Below, one piece after another: positions 25,373 to 33,807 of a DNA stretch of 64,000 bases. Source of the stretch: Halorubrum halodurans (GTDB lineage Archaea; Halobacteriota; Halobacteria; Halobacteriales; Haloferacaceae); assembly GCF_002252985.1 (NCBI RefSeq), contig NZ_NHPJ01000079.1, forward strand, positions 28,653-92,652, given 5' to 3'. How positions within the stretch are numbered: position 1 is the first letter of the stretch; the number at the start of each line of letters is the position of its first letter. Both the position numbers and the translations under genes were made by a program. The notes under the pieces were generated by a model. The model was given only the letters and a program-made list of their open reading frames with translations, searched no databases and was not told the DNA's origin.

Positions 25373-26488
25373 TCAGCGCTCCCGCGGGTCCGCCGCCGAC
25401 TCCATCGCCGTCGACCGCGTCTCCGACTCCTTCGGCTCCCCCGACTCCGAGTCCTCCGACCCCGATCCGCCCGGCTCCGACCTCGCAGCCGTCGCCTTGG
25501 CGGTCGGCGGGTCGCCGATCGTGCCCCCGAACAGGTCCGCGCGGGCGCAGTCGACGCAGTAGTGGTTGTATCGCTCGTCGTGGGTCACGAGGGGGACGCC
25601 CGCGACGACCGTCTCGTCGCGCCGCCGCCGCACCAGCCCGCGGTCGAACGCCTCCCCGCAGACGACGCAGGACTCCTCGACCCGCTCCGTCGGCCGGACC
25701 ACGCGGTGGTCGACGGTGCGGCGGCGACCGAACTCCGCGAGGCCGTGCCTGCGACCCAGCCGTCGACGGACCGGCGGGGCCGCCCCGGCACCGAGCAGGG
25801 CGAAGCCGACCCCGATCAGCGCGAACCCCGGCGATCCGCCGATCGCCGCGACCGTCGCGATCCAGCCGCCGATCAGCAACAGCAGCCCGGCGAGCAGATA
25901 CGTGGAGACGGTCTCGAGCGTCCCCTCGCGGTCGGCGTTCGACGGAGGGCGGGGAGTCGTCGGATCGCCCCGGACGAGCCGGAGACGCTCGGCCAGCTCG
26001 GAGTAGTGCCACCAGGCGTACAGGACGTTCCCGATCCCGCCGGTGATCAGAAACAGGAGGACGTGGACGCCTACAGAGCCGATCCCCCTGTCGACGAGGA
26101 CGACGCGGTCGCCGTCGTCCCGTTCGATCTCCCAGCCGGCGTCGAGGTGCTCTTGGACCCGCCGGCGGAAGGCGCGCTGGCTCTCGTCCGGGGGCGAGCC
26201 CGGAGACGCGGATCGGCCCGAACGGGAGCCGGACGACTCCGAACCGGTCCCTCGGCGGGACGTTGACGCGGTCGAGGTCGCCGTCCGCGCTCTCGGTCGC
26301 GTCGCACCGCAGTTCGAACAGAACCGGTCGTCGTCGGCGAATCGTTCCTCGCAGTCGGGACAGCGGGCGGGGAGGGAGGCGTCGATGTCGACGCCGCAGT
26401 CGGGACAGAAGCTCGCTCCGGCGGGCACCGACTCGCCACACGCCGGACACGCGGCGGACACGCCGCTGGCGCTGGGCTCGGAGGGCAT
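25373..26488 (-). CDS. Double zinc-ribbon membrane protein
   Basis: A 371-residue protein of unknown function. The N-terminus has four CxxC pairs forming two zinc ribbons (CPACG, CPDCG, CPDCE, CSNCG within about residues 14-65). A disordered Ser/Arg-rich linker follows, then three hydrophobic segments (about 145-160 and two between 195 and 240), a basic cytosolic stretch and a fifth pair of cysteine motifs (CVVCG, about 280; CVDCA, about 315). The tail is acidic and low-complexity. An in-frame GTG lies 15 nt upstream, but the ATG at 26488 has the right spacing to a TTATCG box at 26515-26520. Confidence 0.78.
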   Translation of the reverse strand: MPSEPSASGVSAACPACGESVPAGASFCPDCGVDIDASLPARCPDCEERFADDDRFCSNCGATRPRARTATSTASTSRRGTGSESSGSRSGRSASPGSPPDESQRAFRRRVQEHLDAGWEIERDDGDRVVLVDRGIGSVGVHVLLFLITGGIGNVLYAWWHYSELAERLRLVRGDPTTPRPPSNADREGTLETVSTYLLAGLLLLIGGWIATVAAIGGSPGFALIGVGFALLGAGAAPPVRRRLGRRHGLAEFGRRRTVDHRVVRPTERVEESCVVCGEAFDRGLVRRRRDETVVAGVPLVTHDERYNHYCVDCARADLFGGTIGDPPTAKATAARSEPGGSGSEDSESGEPKESETRSTAMESAADPRER

Positions 26489-26540
26489 CCGCTCGACGTT
26501 CACGCTCCCGTCCGTTATCGCTTTCGTCGGGTGAACGCGG

Positions 26541-26580
26541 CGTCGGCGGATCCGGGGCGACGTCGGCGGATCCGGGGCGC
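26541..26580 (+). repeat. 20-bp direct repeat, two copies
   Basis: CGTCGGCGGATCCGGGGCG occurs twice in tandem with a one-base difference at the end of the unit. The following 60 bp keep the same GGATCCG theme in both orientations and can fold extensively. It sits in the 209-bp divergent gap before the MBL hydrolase gene. Confidence 0.7.
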
Positions 26581-26662
26581 CGGATCGCGTTGGATCCGCC
26601 GGATCCGCTGGGTCCGCCGATCCGCCGACCGGATCGCGGATCCGCCTTCCGAGGCGTCGATG

Positions 26663-26669
26663 TTTATTA
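26663..26669 (+). promoter_or_regulatory. TATA box of the MBL-fold hydrolase gene
   Basis: TTTATTA lies about 29-35 nt upstream of the ATG at 26698, a good archaeal TATA match with near-leaderless spacing. Confidence 0.6.
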
Positions 26670-26697
26670 CCCTTCGTCGAGACGTACCGACCGGATC

Positions 26698-27417
26698 ATG
26701 GAGCTCACTTGGCACGGCCACTCGACGTGGCACGTCGTCGTCGACCAGACCGAACTACTGATCGACCCGCACTTCGACAACCCGAAGACCGACGTCGACC
26801 CCGAGGAGCTCGACCCGGACTACCTCCTCCTGACGCATGGACACACGGACCACATCTCCGATGCGGACCGGTACGAGGACGCGACGCTGGTCGCGACCCC
26901 CGAACTGGTCGGCTACGTTCAGGACACCTTCGGCCACGAGGACGCCGTCGGCGGCATGGGGATGAACATCGGCGGCACCGTCGAGTGCGGCGACGCGTGG
27001 GTGACGATGGTGCGCGCGGACCACTCGAACGGGATCGACACGGGGTACGGCACCTCCGCGGGGATGCCCACGGGCTTCGTGATCGGCGACAAGAAGCCGA
27101 CCCAGGAGTCGGACCCCGACTGTACGACGTTCTACCACGCCGGCGACACCGGCCTCATGTCCGAGATGGTCGACGTGATCGCCCCGTACCTCGAGCCGGA
27201 CGCCGCCGCGCTGCCCGCCGGCGACCACTTCACGATGGGCCCGGCCGGAGCCGGGATCGCGGCCGACTGGGTGGGCGCCGACGTGGTGTTCCCGATGCAC
27301 TACGACACGTTCCCGCCGATCGAGATCGACACCCGAGAGTTCGTCAGCGAGGTGAAGGCGGCCGGCGCGGCCGCCGAGCCCGTGATCCTGGAGGGCGACG
27401 AGACCTACACGCTCTGA
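26698..27417 (+). CDS. MBL-fold metal-dependent hydrolase (UPF0173 type)
   Basis: A 239-residue metallo-beta-lactamase-fold hydrolase of the UlaG/UPF0173 group. It opens [20 protein letters not shown] and has the metal motif [14 protein letters not shown] (HxHxDH, about 50), His in RADHSNG (about 105), Asp in [12 protein letters not shown] (about 150), and the last His in [13 protein letters not shown] (about 200). All the expected ligands are present. The biological substrate of this group is not known. It has its own promoter and no operon partner. Confidence 0.92.
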   Translation: MELTWHGHSTWHVVVDQTELLIDPHFDNPKTDVDPEELDPDYLLLTHGHTDHISDADRYEDATLVATPELVGYVQDTFGHEDAVGGMGMNIGGTVECGDAWVTMVRADHSNGIDTGYGTSAGMPTGFVIGDKKPTQESDPDCTTFYHAGDTGLMSEMVDVIAPYLEPDAAALPAGDHFTMGPAGAGIAADWVGADVVFPMHYDTFPPIEIDTREFVSEVKAAGAAAEPVILEGDETYTL

Positions 27418-27536
27418 CCCGAGAGTCGGCGGGTCCGGATCCGGAAGCGTAGCTCCGCGAAACGCCCCGTATCGGCCCCCGCGAAACGGCCCGTATAGGA
27501 ACCTTTAGGCCCGCGGGAGCCCACCTCGGAGACGAC

Positions 27537-27935
27537 ATGTCCGACATCGAGACCACGACCGTCTGTGAGGAAGGGTACGCGTGCACGAGCCAGGTCGGCG
27601 ACTTCGACCTCCGGATCGACGCGACCGACGAGACCGGCCCGAACCCGAACGCCGCGCTCGTCGCGACGTACGCCTCCTGTTTCATCCCCGCGTTCCGCGT
27701 CGGCGGCGGCCAGCGCGGCGAGGACGACCTCGGCAAGGTACAGATCGACGCGAGCGCGGAGCTCGACGACGACGACGACCTGGCGGCGATCACGTTCGAC
27801 CTCCACGTCGAGGCCGACCTCGACGACGAGACCGCCGCGGAGATCGTCGATCGCGCCGAGGACATCTGCCACGTCCAGTCGGCGGTTCGAGAGGAGCTTC
27901 GAGCCGACATCGCCGTCCACGCGGACGCGTTCTGA
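27537..27935 (+). CDS. OsmC-family protein
   Basis: A 132-residue member of the OsmC/Ohr fold, homodimeric peroxidases that reduce organic hydroperoxides using two cysteines. The two expected cysteines are present: one in ATYASCFIPAF (about 48) and one in RAEDICHVQSAVRE (about 111). The protein is shorter and more acidic than bacterial OsmC, as in other haloarchaea. A TATA-like CCTTTAGG lies about 32 nt upstream. It is convergent with a small membrane-protein gene; a T5 run (27979-27983) in the gap may help termination. Confidence 0.82.
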   Translation: MSDIETTTVCEEGYACTSQVGDFDLRIDATDETGPNPNAALVATYASCFIPAFRVGGGQRGEDDLGKVQIDASAELDDDDDLAAITFDLHVEADLDDETAAEIVDRAEDICHVQSAVREELRADIAVHADAF

Positions 27936-27993
27936 GGCGGACCGAGGCTCGCTCTTCGACGGGCGGCCGTCCGCACCGTTTTTCAGCCCCCGA

Positions 27994-28191
27994 TCAGTCG
28001 GTCGCCGCGTCGACCGCGTAGTCGACGACGGCGCTCGAGGCGACGTACCCGATGACGGCGATCACGACCGCGGCCGCGACCGCCGCGCGGGGATCGCGGG
28101 CGACCAGGTACGCCGCGAGGAACGCGGCCATGCCGGCCGCGTTCGCACAGAGAAGCCGCAGAACCCGATAGCTCGGCCGGGGTTTCGACAT
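27994..28191 (-). CDS. Small two-helix membrane protein
   Basis: A 65-residue protein, basic at the start (MSKPRPSYRVLRLL), with two hydrophobic helices (about 14-30 and 36-52) and an acidic end. Function is unknown. A clear TATA-like GTTTTATGC lies 23-31 nt upstream of the ATG, which supports expression of this short frame as a leaderless mRNA. Confidence 0.7.
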   Translation of the reverse strand: MSKPRPSYRVLRLLCANAAGMAAFLAAYLVARDPRAAVAAAVVIAVIGYVASSAVVDYAVDAATD

Positions 28192-28389
28192 ACCGGTGCG
28201 AGGGCCAGCGACGGCATAAAACGCGAGGGCCGACGAAGGGTGGAGAGTCGATCGCGTCCGACCGCGCCGATCGGTTCGGCCGCCCGCGGCGCCGGGTTCC
28301 GGGATCGGTCACCGACCACGCCCCGGCGACCGGCCGGTCGTTCACCTCGTCTCCGAACGGTCCGGTTCACCTCGTCTCCGAACGATCGG

Positions 28390-29256
28390 TCACGCCTCGG
28401 CGGCGCGTTCGAGCACTGCGGGATCGATGTCGGCCTCGAAGAGCCGCGCGCCGCAGGCCTCACACGTCGCGGCGAGCACGTCGTACTGCCGACAGCAGGA
28501 CTCCACGACGGTCGTGTCGAGCGTCACGGCCCCGTCACAGGTCGGACACGTCTCCACGAACAGCCGGAGGTTCCCGAGCAGTTCGCTGCGCCGGGCGGTC
28601 GGGAGGGTCCGCCAGCCGTCCCATCGCTCGTCGAGCACCGCGGCGGCGGCGAGATCGACGAGGAACGCCTGTCTCGACTCCCAGCGGCCCGCGGGCTCGT
28701 CCTCGATGGTCGCGACGTAGGCGTGGCCGTGGTCCGTCAGGGCGACCGACTCGGCGTCGAGATCCAGGAACGCCGCGAGCGCGGACTCGTCCCCGTCGTC
28801 GTCGGCGAGGTCCCGCGCCTCGCGCCGCCACGCGTCGTGGAACCGCTCCTCGAGGACGAAGTCGTCGATCGTCGGGTCCTCAAGGAGGACGCCGGCCTCG
28901 AGGAGGGCGGTCGCGGGGTCGACGTGGTCAGGTGCCTCGTCGGTCGGCTCCGTCGCCGCGGTCGTCCCGCTCGCGACGCCGGCCCGCTCCGGGCCCTTGT
29001 CGAACAGCGCGAGCACCCGGTCCGGAAGGTAGCGCTTCGTCAGCGCCGGCGTGCCGGGAACGAGATAGCCGCGGACCCCGATCGTCGCGACCGCGAGGGC
29101 GAGGGCGACGACCGCCCAGACGACCGAGACGGTCGCGACCGCGGCCGCGAGCCCGGCCGCGATGACGAGGTTGACGATCGTACACGGGAGACAGCGGTTC
29201 GACCCGGTGTACCGCGGGTTCCGGAGCCAGACGGGAAGCCGAGATAACGCGTCCAT
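28390..29256 (-). CDS. Membrane protein with C-terminal zinc-ribbon-like domain
   Basis: A 288-residue haloarchaeal protein of unknown function. Two or three hydrophobic helices lie near the N-terminus (about 25-65), after a segment with a cysteine pair (CLPC at about 23). A long acidic soluble region follows, and the C-terminus has cysteines arranged as CPTC (about 235), CC (about 252) and CEAC (about 267), which suggests one zinc site. No catalytic motif is visible. The ATG was chosen as the first start giving the conserved-looking LPVWLRNPRYTG opening. Confidence 0.75.
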   Translation of the reverse strand: MDALSRLPVWLRNPRYTGSNRCLPCTIVNLVIAAGLAAAVATVSVVWAVVALALAVATIGVRGYLVPGTPALTKRYLPDRVLALFDKGPERAGVASGTTAATEPTDEAPDHVDPATALLEAGVLLEDPTIDDFVLEERFHDAWRREARDLADDDGDESALAAFLDLDAESVALTDHGHAYVATIEDEPAGRWESRQAFLVDLAAAAVLDERWDGWRTLPTARRSELLGNLRLFVETCPTCDGAVTLDTTVVESCCRQYDVLAATCEACGARLFEADIDPAVLERAAEA

Positions 29257-29489
29257 GCCCCATCAGAGGCGACGACGGGACATAGGTATGACAACCCTAC
29301 CGGCGCGGATCCGCCCGCGGGCGGGTCCGGCGGGCGCACGCGGGCAGTCACTCGAGGGACCGCCGCCGTCGGCGGAGTTCGGCGGAGTTCGGCGGTCGGT
29401 CCGCGGACGGTCGGTCGTGGATCGGGCCACTCCGCGGGCGGTCGGCGGATCGTCGGCCGCCGCTCCGGGCGGACGGTCGCGTCGGCGGC

Positions 29490-30023
29490 TCATCCGAAGA
29501 GCGCGTTGAGATACAGCCACCGGTCGGTCCACAGCTGGTAGCCGAGCGAGGCCGCGAACGCGGCCAGGAAGACGCTGACCCAGAGGACCGGATCGAGCAC
29601 GGAGACGACCGGGACGCCGATCAGCGCGGCGAGGACGACGAAAAGCGAGAGCGTGCCGAGCAGGCTGTAGTACTCGCTCCAGGTGATCCCGTAGGGCGTG
29701 ACGACCTCCATGTACACGTCGACGGCGCGGGCGTCCTCGGTGAGCCGGATCGTCTTCCGGTCCGACTCGTACTCGACGATCCCGCGCCTGTCGAGCTTCG
29801 GGAGGTGCGTCTGGTGGAGCGAATTGTAGACGCTGTTACGGACGTTCTTCGGCGGCGGTGACTCGCCGGTCTCGTGTTCGGCGATGGTCTCCGCGAGCTC
29901 CCGCAGGGTCGTCGTTCCGACGGTGTCCTGGAGGTGTTTGATCGTCCGACACCGACGCTCGTTGCGGAGCAGGTCGTGGATCTCCGTTTCGGGGAGCCCC
30001 CCGTATCGATCGGTTATCGCCAT
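29490..30023 (-). CDS. Winged-helix membrane regulator (DUF7344-like), paralogue 1
   Basis: A 177-residue protein with an N-terminal winged-helix domain (about 8-105: LLRNERRCRTIKHLQ, a second helix KNVRNSVYNSLHQTHLPKLDRRGIVEYE) followed by two hydrophobic helices (about 125-165). The helix pattern with LHQTHLPKLxxxGxVEY is shared with three other genes nearby (35748, 36331 and 37369). It would act as a membrane-tethered transcription regulator; the function is inferred from fold and context. It is divergent from the first TasA-like gene across a 505-bp region. The ATG at 30023 opens the domain directly. Confidence 0.85.
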   Translation of the reverse strand: MAITDRYGGLPETEIHDLLRNERRCRTIKHLQDTVGTTTLRELAETIAEHETGESPPPKNVRNSVYNSLHQTHLPKLDRRGIVEYESDRKTIRLTEDARAVDVYMEVVTPYGITWSEYYSLLGTLSLFVVLAALIGVPVVSVLDPVLWVSVFLAAFAASLGYQLWTDRWLYLNALFG

Positions 30024-30528
30024 GTGTGGTATCCTGACCCGTGTTCTGACCGAGTCGTCGATACCCACACGAGCCCCCCACCTAAGTACGCGCGACCTAC
30101 GAGAAGCCGGTTCTCGACAGGCTGAGCACGAAGATCGATAGGCGACGCATGTCGGGGTCACGCGCGGCGACGCCGTCGCGGTCGCGGTCCGGCCCTCCGA
30201 CCGCCCGGCTCGCGACGGGCACCGAATCGGCCGTTAGGGGGAACGCGTCGCGAGTAGCGTGTGCGTACTCCGAAGAGTTCTTCCGAGGGAACCCGTCGCG
30301 GTCGGCGATTCGTGCCGGTCGTTCTCGAGGCTCGGATCCGGCGGGACGGGTCGGTCGAATCGGAGACTCAAGCGGCGATTTTACCCAGGGAAACGACACG
30401 TTAACGGATCGAATCCGACGTTTCAGAACTCAACGACGACGTTTCATCAGAAATGGTGTGATTGGCTAAGGGGGTGGGTATCGTGGCCGTCTACCACGCC
30501 CGGCGAACGACGTCGGGGTCGATCCACG
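30024..30528. promoter_or_regulatory. 505-bp control region between a wHTH regulator and the TasA-like cluster
   Basis: No gene is credible here. An AT-richer stretch (about 30375-30475) ahead of the first TasA-like gene contains GACGTTTCA twice, at 30417-30425 and 30438-30446, 21 bp apart (two helical turns), a plausible operator. A possible TATA-like element ACGTTAAC lies near 30398-30405. The transcript would carry a leader of about 100 nt. The left part holds the regulator's promoter, possibly TACTTAGG around 30081-30090. Confidence 0.5.
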
Positions 30529-31863
30529 ATGTCAGACGAACGATTCGAACTGTCACGGCGGAACGCACTGATCGGGCTCGGAACCGTGGGGGCCGCCTCC
30601 GCGGGAGCCGGGCTGGGAACGAGCGCGTACTTCAGCGACGAGGAGGAGTTCACCGGGAACATGATGACGGCCGGCGAGCTCGATCTCGCCGTCGACTACG
30701 TCGTCCACGAGGAGCAGGGCTCCGCGGGGAGCTACACGGTCAACAGCTTCACGGACGAGGTGAACGGCACGGCCGCGGGCGAGGACCTGACGCTCGACGG
30801 GGACGGAACGGCGATGAGCCAGACCCTCGCCGACGTCAAGCCCGGCGACCACGGCCACTCGTACTTCTGTGTCACCATCGACGACAACCCGGCGTACGTC
30901 TGGGCGTGCGGGGAGCTGACCGGCACGAGCGAGAACGGCTATACCGAGCCGGAGCCCGAAGACGACAACGGCGAGGGCGAACTCGAGGAGGAGATCCTGG
31001 TCGACGTCACGTACTGTGAGCTGAACGACGCCGGAGAGCGGACGAGCACGGGCGAGACGATCCTCTCCGGGAGCCTCCGGGAGGTCCTCGGGACGCTCCA
31101 GGCCGGCGTGCCGCTCGACGGCACCGGCGACGGGGACGCGGCCGCGGGGGGGCAGGCTCCTTTCGCCGGAACCGGCGGCGACGACGGGGCGAACCCCTGC
31201 CTCTGTTTCGATTGGGAGCTCCCGACCACGGTTCGAAACGGGATCCAGGGCGACTCCCTCGAGTTCGACCTGTCGTTCCACGCGATCCAGTCACGCCACA
31301 ACGACGGGGCACAGAACCCGTGTGCGGACGAGACGTACGCGGCGGACTACGTCAACCCCGACGGGATCGGCCAGCCGATCCCGGACGGCGTCGCCCGCGT
31401 CGACGTCTCCTACGGCGACGAGGCGGTCGCGTACCGGATCACGTTCGACGAACCCGACGGGAGCCAGTACAGCCTCGCGGACCCGAACTTCGCGAGCGCC
31501 AACTTCTCGATGCCGTTCGACCTCGACGGCGACGGCACCTACGACTACCAGGTCGCCTGGAACGCACAGGGGAACGACGCGTTCCGCTACTCCGGCGTCG
31601 AGTCCGGACCGAACTGGGAGAAGGACACCGGGACGGGCTGGTCCGCGGTTCCCTCGTCGATCGCCGCGTCCAAGTCGGGGACCCAGGCGGTCATCGTCGT
31701 CCCGCGTTCCGACCTCGCGACCGGCGGCAACGGTTACGTGTTCGGCCTCAGCGCCAGCGCGGGCGGCGAACAGCCGTACGTCGGGATCCCGGTCGGCGGA
31801 CCGTACTCCGGCGCGGACAACTTCACCAGCAGCGAGAACGGCCAGAACGCGACGCTCCAGTAG
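30529..31863 (+). CDS. TasA/camelysin-like surface fibre protein, paralogue 1, with C-terminal beta domain
   Basis: A 444-residue exported protein. The N-terminus (SRRNALIGLGTVGAASAGAG then TSAYFSDEEEF) is the SipW-dependent signal typical of TasA/camelysin-like proteins, with the AYFSD box at about 33-37. The TasA-like region (about 45-265) contains LADVKPGDHG, VTIDDNPAYVWACGEL and QGDSLEFDLSFHAIQSRHND. A further domain of about 170 residues (275-444, beta-rich, with DLDGDGTYDYQVAW) is unique to this copy. TasA-like proteins polymerise into cell-surface fibres and bundling pili in bacteria and archaea. First of three tandem paralogues; no SipW-like peptidase is in the window. Confidence 0.85.
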   Translation: MSDERFELSRRNALIGLGTVGAASAGAGLGTSAYFSDEEEFTGNMMTAGELDLAVDYVVHEEQGSAGSYTVNSFTDEVNGTAAGEDLTLDGDGTAMSQTLADVKPGDHGHSYFCVTIDDNPAYVWACGELTGTSENGYTEPEPEDDNGEGELEEEILVDVTYCELNDAGERTSTGETILSGSLREVLGTLQAGVPLDGTGDGDAAAGGQAPFAGTGGDDGANPCLCFDWELPTTVRNGIQGDSLEFDLSFHAIQSRHNDGAQNPCADETYAADYVNPDGIGQPIPDGVARVDVSYGDEAVAYRITFDEPDGSQYSLADPNFASANFSMPFDLDGDGTYDYQVAWNAQGNDAFRYSGVESGPNWEKDTGTGWSAVPSSIAASKSGTQAVIVVPRSDLATGGNGYVFGLSASAGGEQPYVGIPVGGPYSGADNFTSSENGQNATLQ

Positions 31864-31964
31864 CGTCGACGAGCGGGTCCGGCGGCCACGTCGTCGCCGG
31901 ATCCGCGGTCGCCCACTCGGACCACGACGGCTCCGGCGATCCCGGAGGCTCGTGACGCGGCCTC

Positions 31965-32022
31965 GCCGCGGCGCGGCGGTTCGACTCCGCCGGTGGGTGT
32001 CCCCCTTGGGGGGTGAACGAAA
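31965..32022 (+). promoter_or_regulatory. Hairpin leader of TasA-like gene 2 (duplicated element, copy 1)
   Basis: Just upstream of the ATG lie two inverted repeats: CGGCGG...CCGCCG (about 31976-31994) and CCCCC-TT-GGGGG (about 32000-32011). The G-run of the second overlaps the putative ribosome-binding sequence GGGGTGA. An equivalent arrangement precedes the third TasA-like gene, so this is a conserved element of the cluster. Control of translation or of stepped-down expression along an operon is an inference. Confidence 0.6.
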
Positions 32023-33699
32023 ATGAGCGACAACAACGGATTCGAGATATCGCGGCGGAAGGCGCTCGCCGGCCTCGGCGGCATCGGCGTCGCGAGCGCG
32101 GGAGCAGGCCTCGGCACGAGCGCCTACTTCAGCGACACGGAATCGTTCGAGAACAACTCGATCACCGCGGGTGAACTGGACCTGAAGGTCGACTGGCAGC
32201 AGTCGTACTACGGCGCGGCGGAGACGGTCGTCCCGGTCAACGCGTACCCCGACCACGACGGCGACGGGCTCCAGTCGATCGACGGCAAAGAGTACGTGCT
32301 CGACAACGAGGACGGCGAGAACGTCCCGATCGAGCTCACGTGTGAGGACCTCGAGAGCGGCGCGGACCTGCCCGACGACGTCTTCACCTCGCCGAATCGG
32401 TCGGCGGACGACGGCGGCCCGATCGAACAGCAGGACTCGCTCGTTGCGCTCGACGACGTGAAACCCGGCGACTGGGGCGAGATCACGTTCAGTCTCCACC
32501 TCTGTGACAATCCCGGCTACGTCTGGCTCACCGCCGACGACTTCTCCCAGAGCGGCGGGACGCTGACGGAGCCGGAACGGGTGTCGATGAACTCGTCGGA
32601 TCCGGGCTCCGTCACGGAGAGCGACGACACGGGCGACCTCGCCGACAACACGTACGTCGAACTCTGGTACGACGACGACTGCGACAACGTCCGCGACACG
32701 GGCGGCGGCGAGACCGGAGACGAGTTCGCGGACGTCGTCATCGTCATGGACCGCTCCGGTTCGATGAGCGGATCCCTCAGCCAGGCGCAGACGGGCGCGA
32801 ACCAGCTCATCTCCGCGCTCGGCCCGAACGACCAGGTGGGCCTGGTGTCGTTCTCGACGGGCGGACAGGACGGCGACGGCGGCCCGAACGACTCGACGCT
32901 CGACGCCGGGTTGACCGGCGATCACGGCGCGGTCCAGACGGCGGTCAACGGCCTGTCGAGCGGGGGCCGGACGAACATGGAGGCAGCGGTCGAGCGCGCC
33001 CACGAGGAGCTCACGACCGGGGACACGTTCTCCGAGTACGGCGAGAGCGGGAACGCCCGCTCCGGCGCGCGGAAGATCATGGTCGTCCTCGGCGACGGCT
33101 CGCCGAACGAGGGGACGGACGTGACTGACTCCGATAACACCAGTCCGGAACAGGAGGCCACCAACGCGAAGAGCGACGACATCGAGATCTTCACGATCGC
33201 CTACGGGAGCGGGAGCCCGAGCGGCATTCTCGGGGACATGGCGAGCGATCCCGCGAACTACCCCGACGTCGATCAGTTCGCGTTCAGCGCGGACGTCTCC
33301 GACGTCGTCTCCGTCTTCCAGGACATCGGCGGCGTCGTCGGCGGCGGCGAGCAGCTGATCCTCGGCGAGGGCGACGGCGAGCACGACGGTCCCGTGACGC
33401 TCGCGGAGGCCATGGCGATCATGGAGCGCAACGACGGCCGGATCCCGCTCGACGGGACCGCCGACATGGGGTACGGCGAGGGAGCGACCTCGCCCGAGCG
33501 CGACTGCTTCCCGGCGGGTGCCCAGAAGTGCATCGGCATGAAGTGGTGGGTGCCGGCCGAGGTCGGCAACGTGATCCAGGGCGACTCCGTCGAGTTCGAC
33601 CTCGGCTTCTACACCGAGCAGTGCCGCCACAACGACGGCAGCGGACAGGCCATGAACGGCACCGATTCCGACGGCGGGTCGGGTAACGCGACCTCGTAG
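32023..33699 (+). CDS. TasA-like surface fibre protein, paralogue 2, with inserted von Willebrand A domain
   Basis: A 558-residue exported protein. The signal region SRRKALAGLGG ... LGTSAYFSDTESF and the TasA-like first half (about 40-225, with VALDDVKPGDWGEI and SLHLCDNPGYVWL) are followed by a complete VWA domain (about 232-440): MIDAS residues D243-R-S245-G-S247, Thr in GGRTNMEAA (about 317) and Asp in VVLGDGSPNEG (about 358). The TasA-like fold then resumes (about 442-558), ending QGDSVEFDLGFYTEQCRHND as in its neighbours. VWA domains bind protein ligands through a metal, so this could be an adhesive fibre subunit. The insert boundaries share a 12-bp direct repeat. Confidence 0.88.
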   Translation: MSDNNGFEISRRKALAGLGGIGVASAGAGLGTSAYFSDTESFENNSITAGELDLKVDWQQSYYGAAETVVPVNAYPDHDGDGLQSIDGKEYVLDNEDGENVPIELTCEDLESGADLPDDVFTSPNRSADDGGPIEQQDSLVALDDVKPGDWGEITFSLHLCDNPGYVWLTADDFSQSGGTLTEPERVSMNSSDPGSVTESDDTGDLADNTYVELWYDDDCDNVRDTGGGETGDEFADVVIVMDRSGSMSGSLSQAQTGANQLISALGPNDQVGLVSFSTGGQDGDGGPNDSTLDAGLTGDHGAVQTAVNGLSSGGRTNMEAAVERAHEELTTGDTFSEYGESGNARSGARKIMVVLGDGSPNEGTDVTDSDNTSPEQEATNAKSDDIEIFTIAYGSGSPSGILGDMASDPANYPDVDQFAFSADVSDVVSVFQDIGGVVGGGEQLILGEGDGEHDGPVTLAEAMAIMERNDGRIPLDGTADMGYGEGATSPERDCFPAGAQKCIGMKWWVPAEVGNVIQGDSVEFDLGFYTEQCRHNDGSGQAMNGTDSDGGSGNATS

Positions 33700-33751
33700 A
33701 CGATCGTTGACGAAACCATCGCCCGACACGGGTGTGCGTCCGGGACCGGTC

Positions 33752-33807
33752 CCGGACGCGGCGGTTCGACTCCGCCGGCGGGTCTCCCCCGAAGGGGATG
33801 AGGACAC
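33752..33807 (+). promoter_or_regulatory. Hairpin leader of TasA-like gene 3 (duplicated element, copy 2)
   Basis: The same two-hairpin layout seen before gene 2: GCGGCGGTTCGACTCCGCCG is identical at its core to the earlier copy, and the second hairpin is CCCC-GAA-GGGG directly before the start. The short gap (108 bp) to the gene 2 stop suggests the genes share a transcript, with the hairpins acting between cistrons. Confidence 0.6.

Noticed and set aside
26541..26660. A protein encoded in the GGATCC-rich repeat before the MBL hydrolase
   Set aside because: Frames through it are repetitive Arg/Gly/Asp strings, and the MBL gene has its own promoter box and a conserved N-terminus at 26698.
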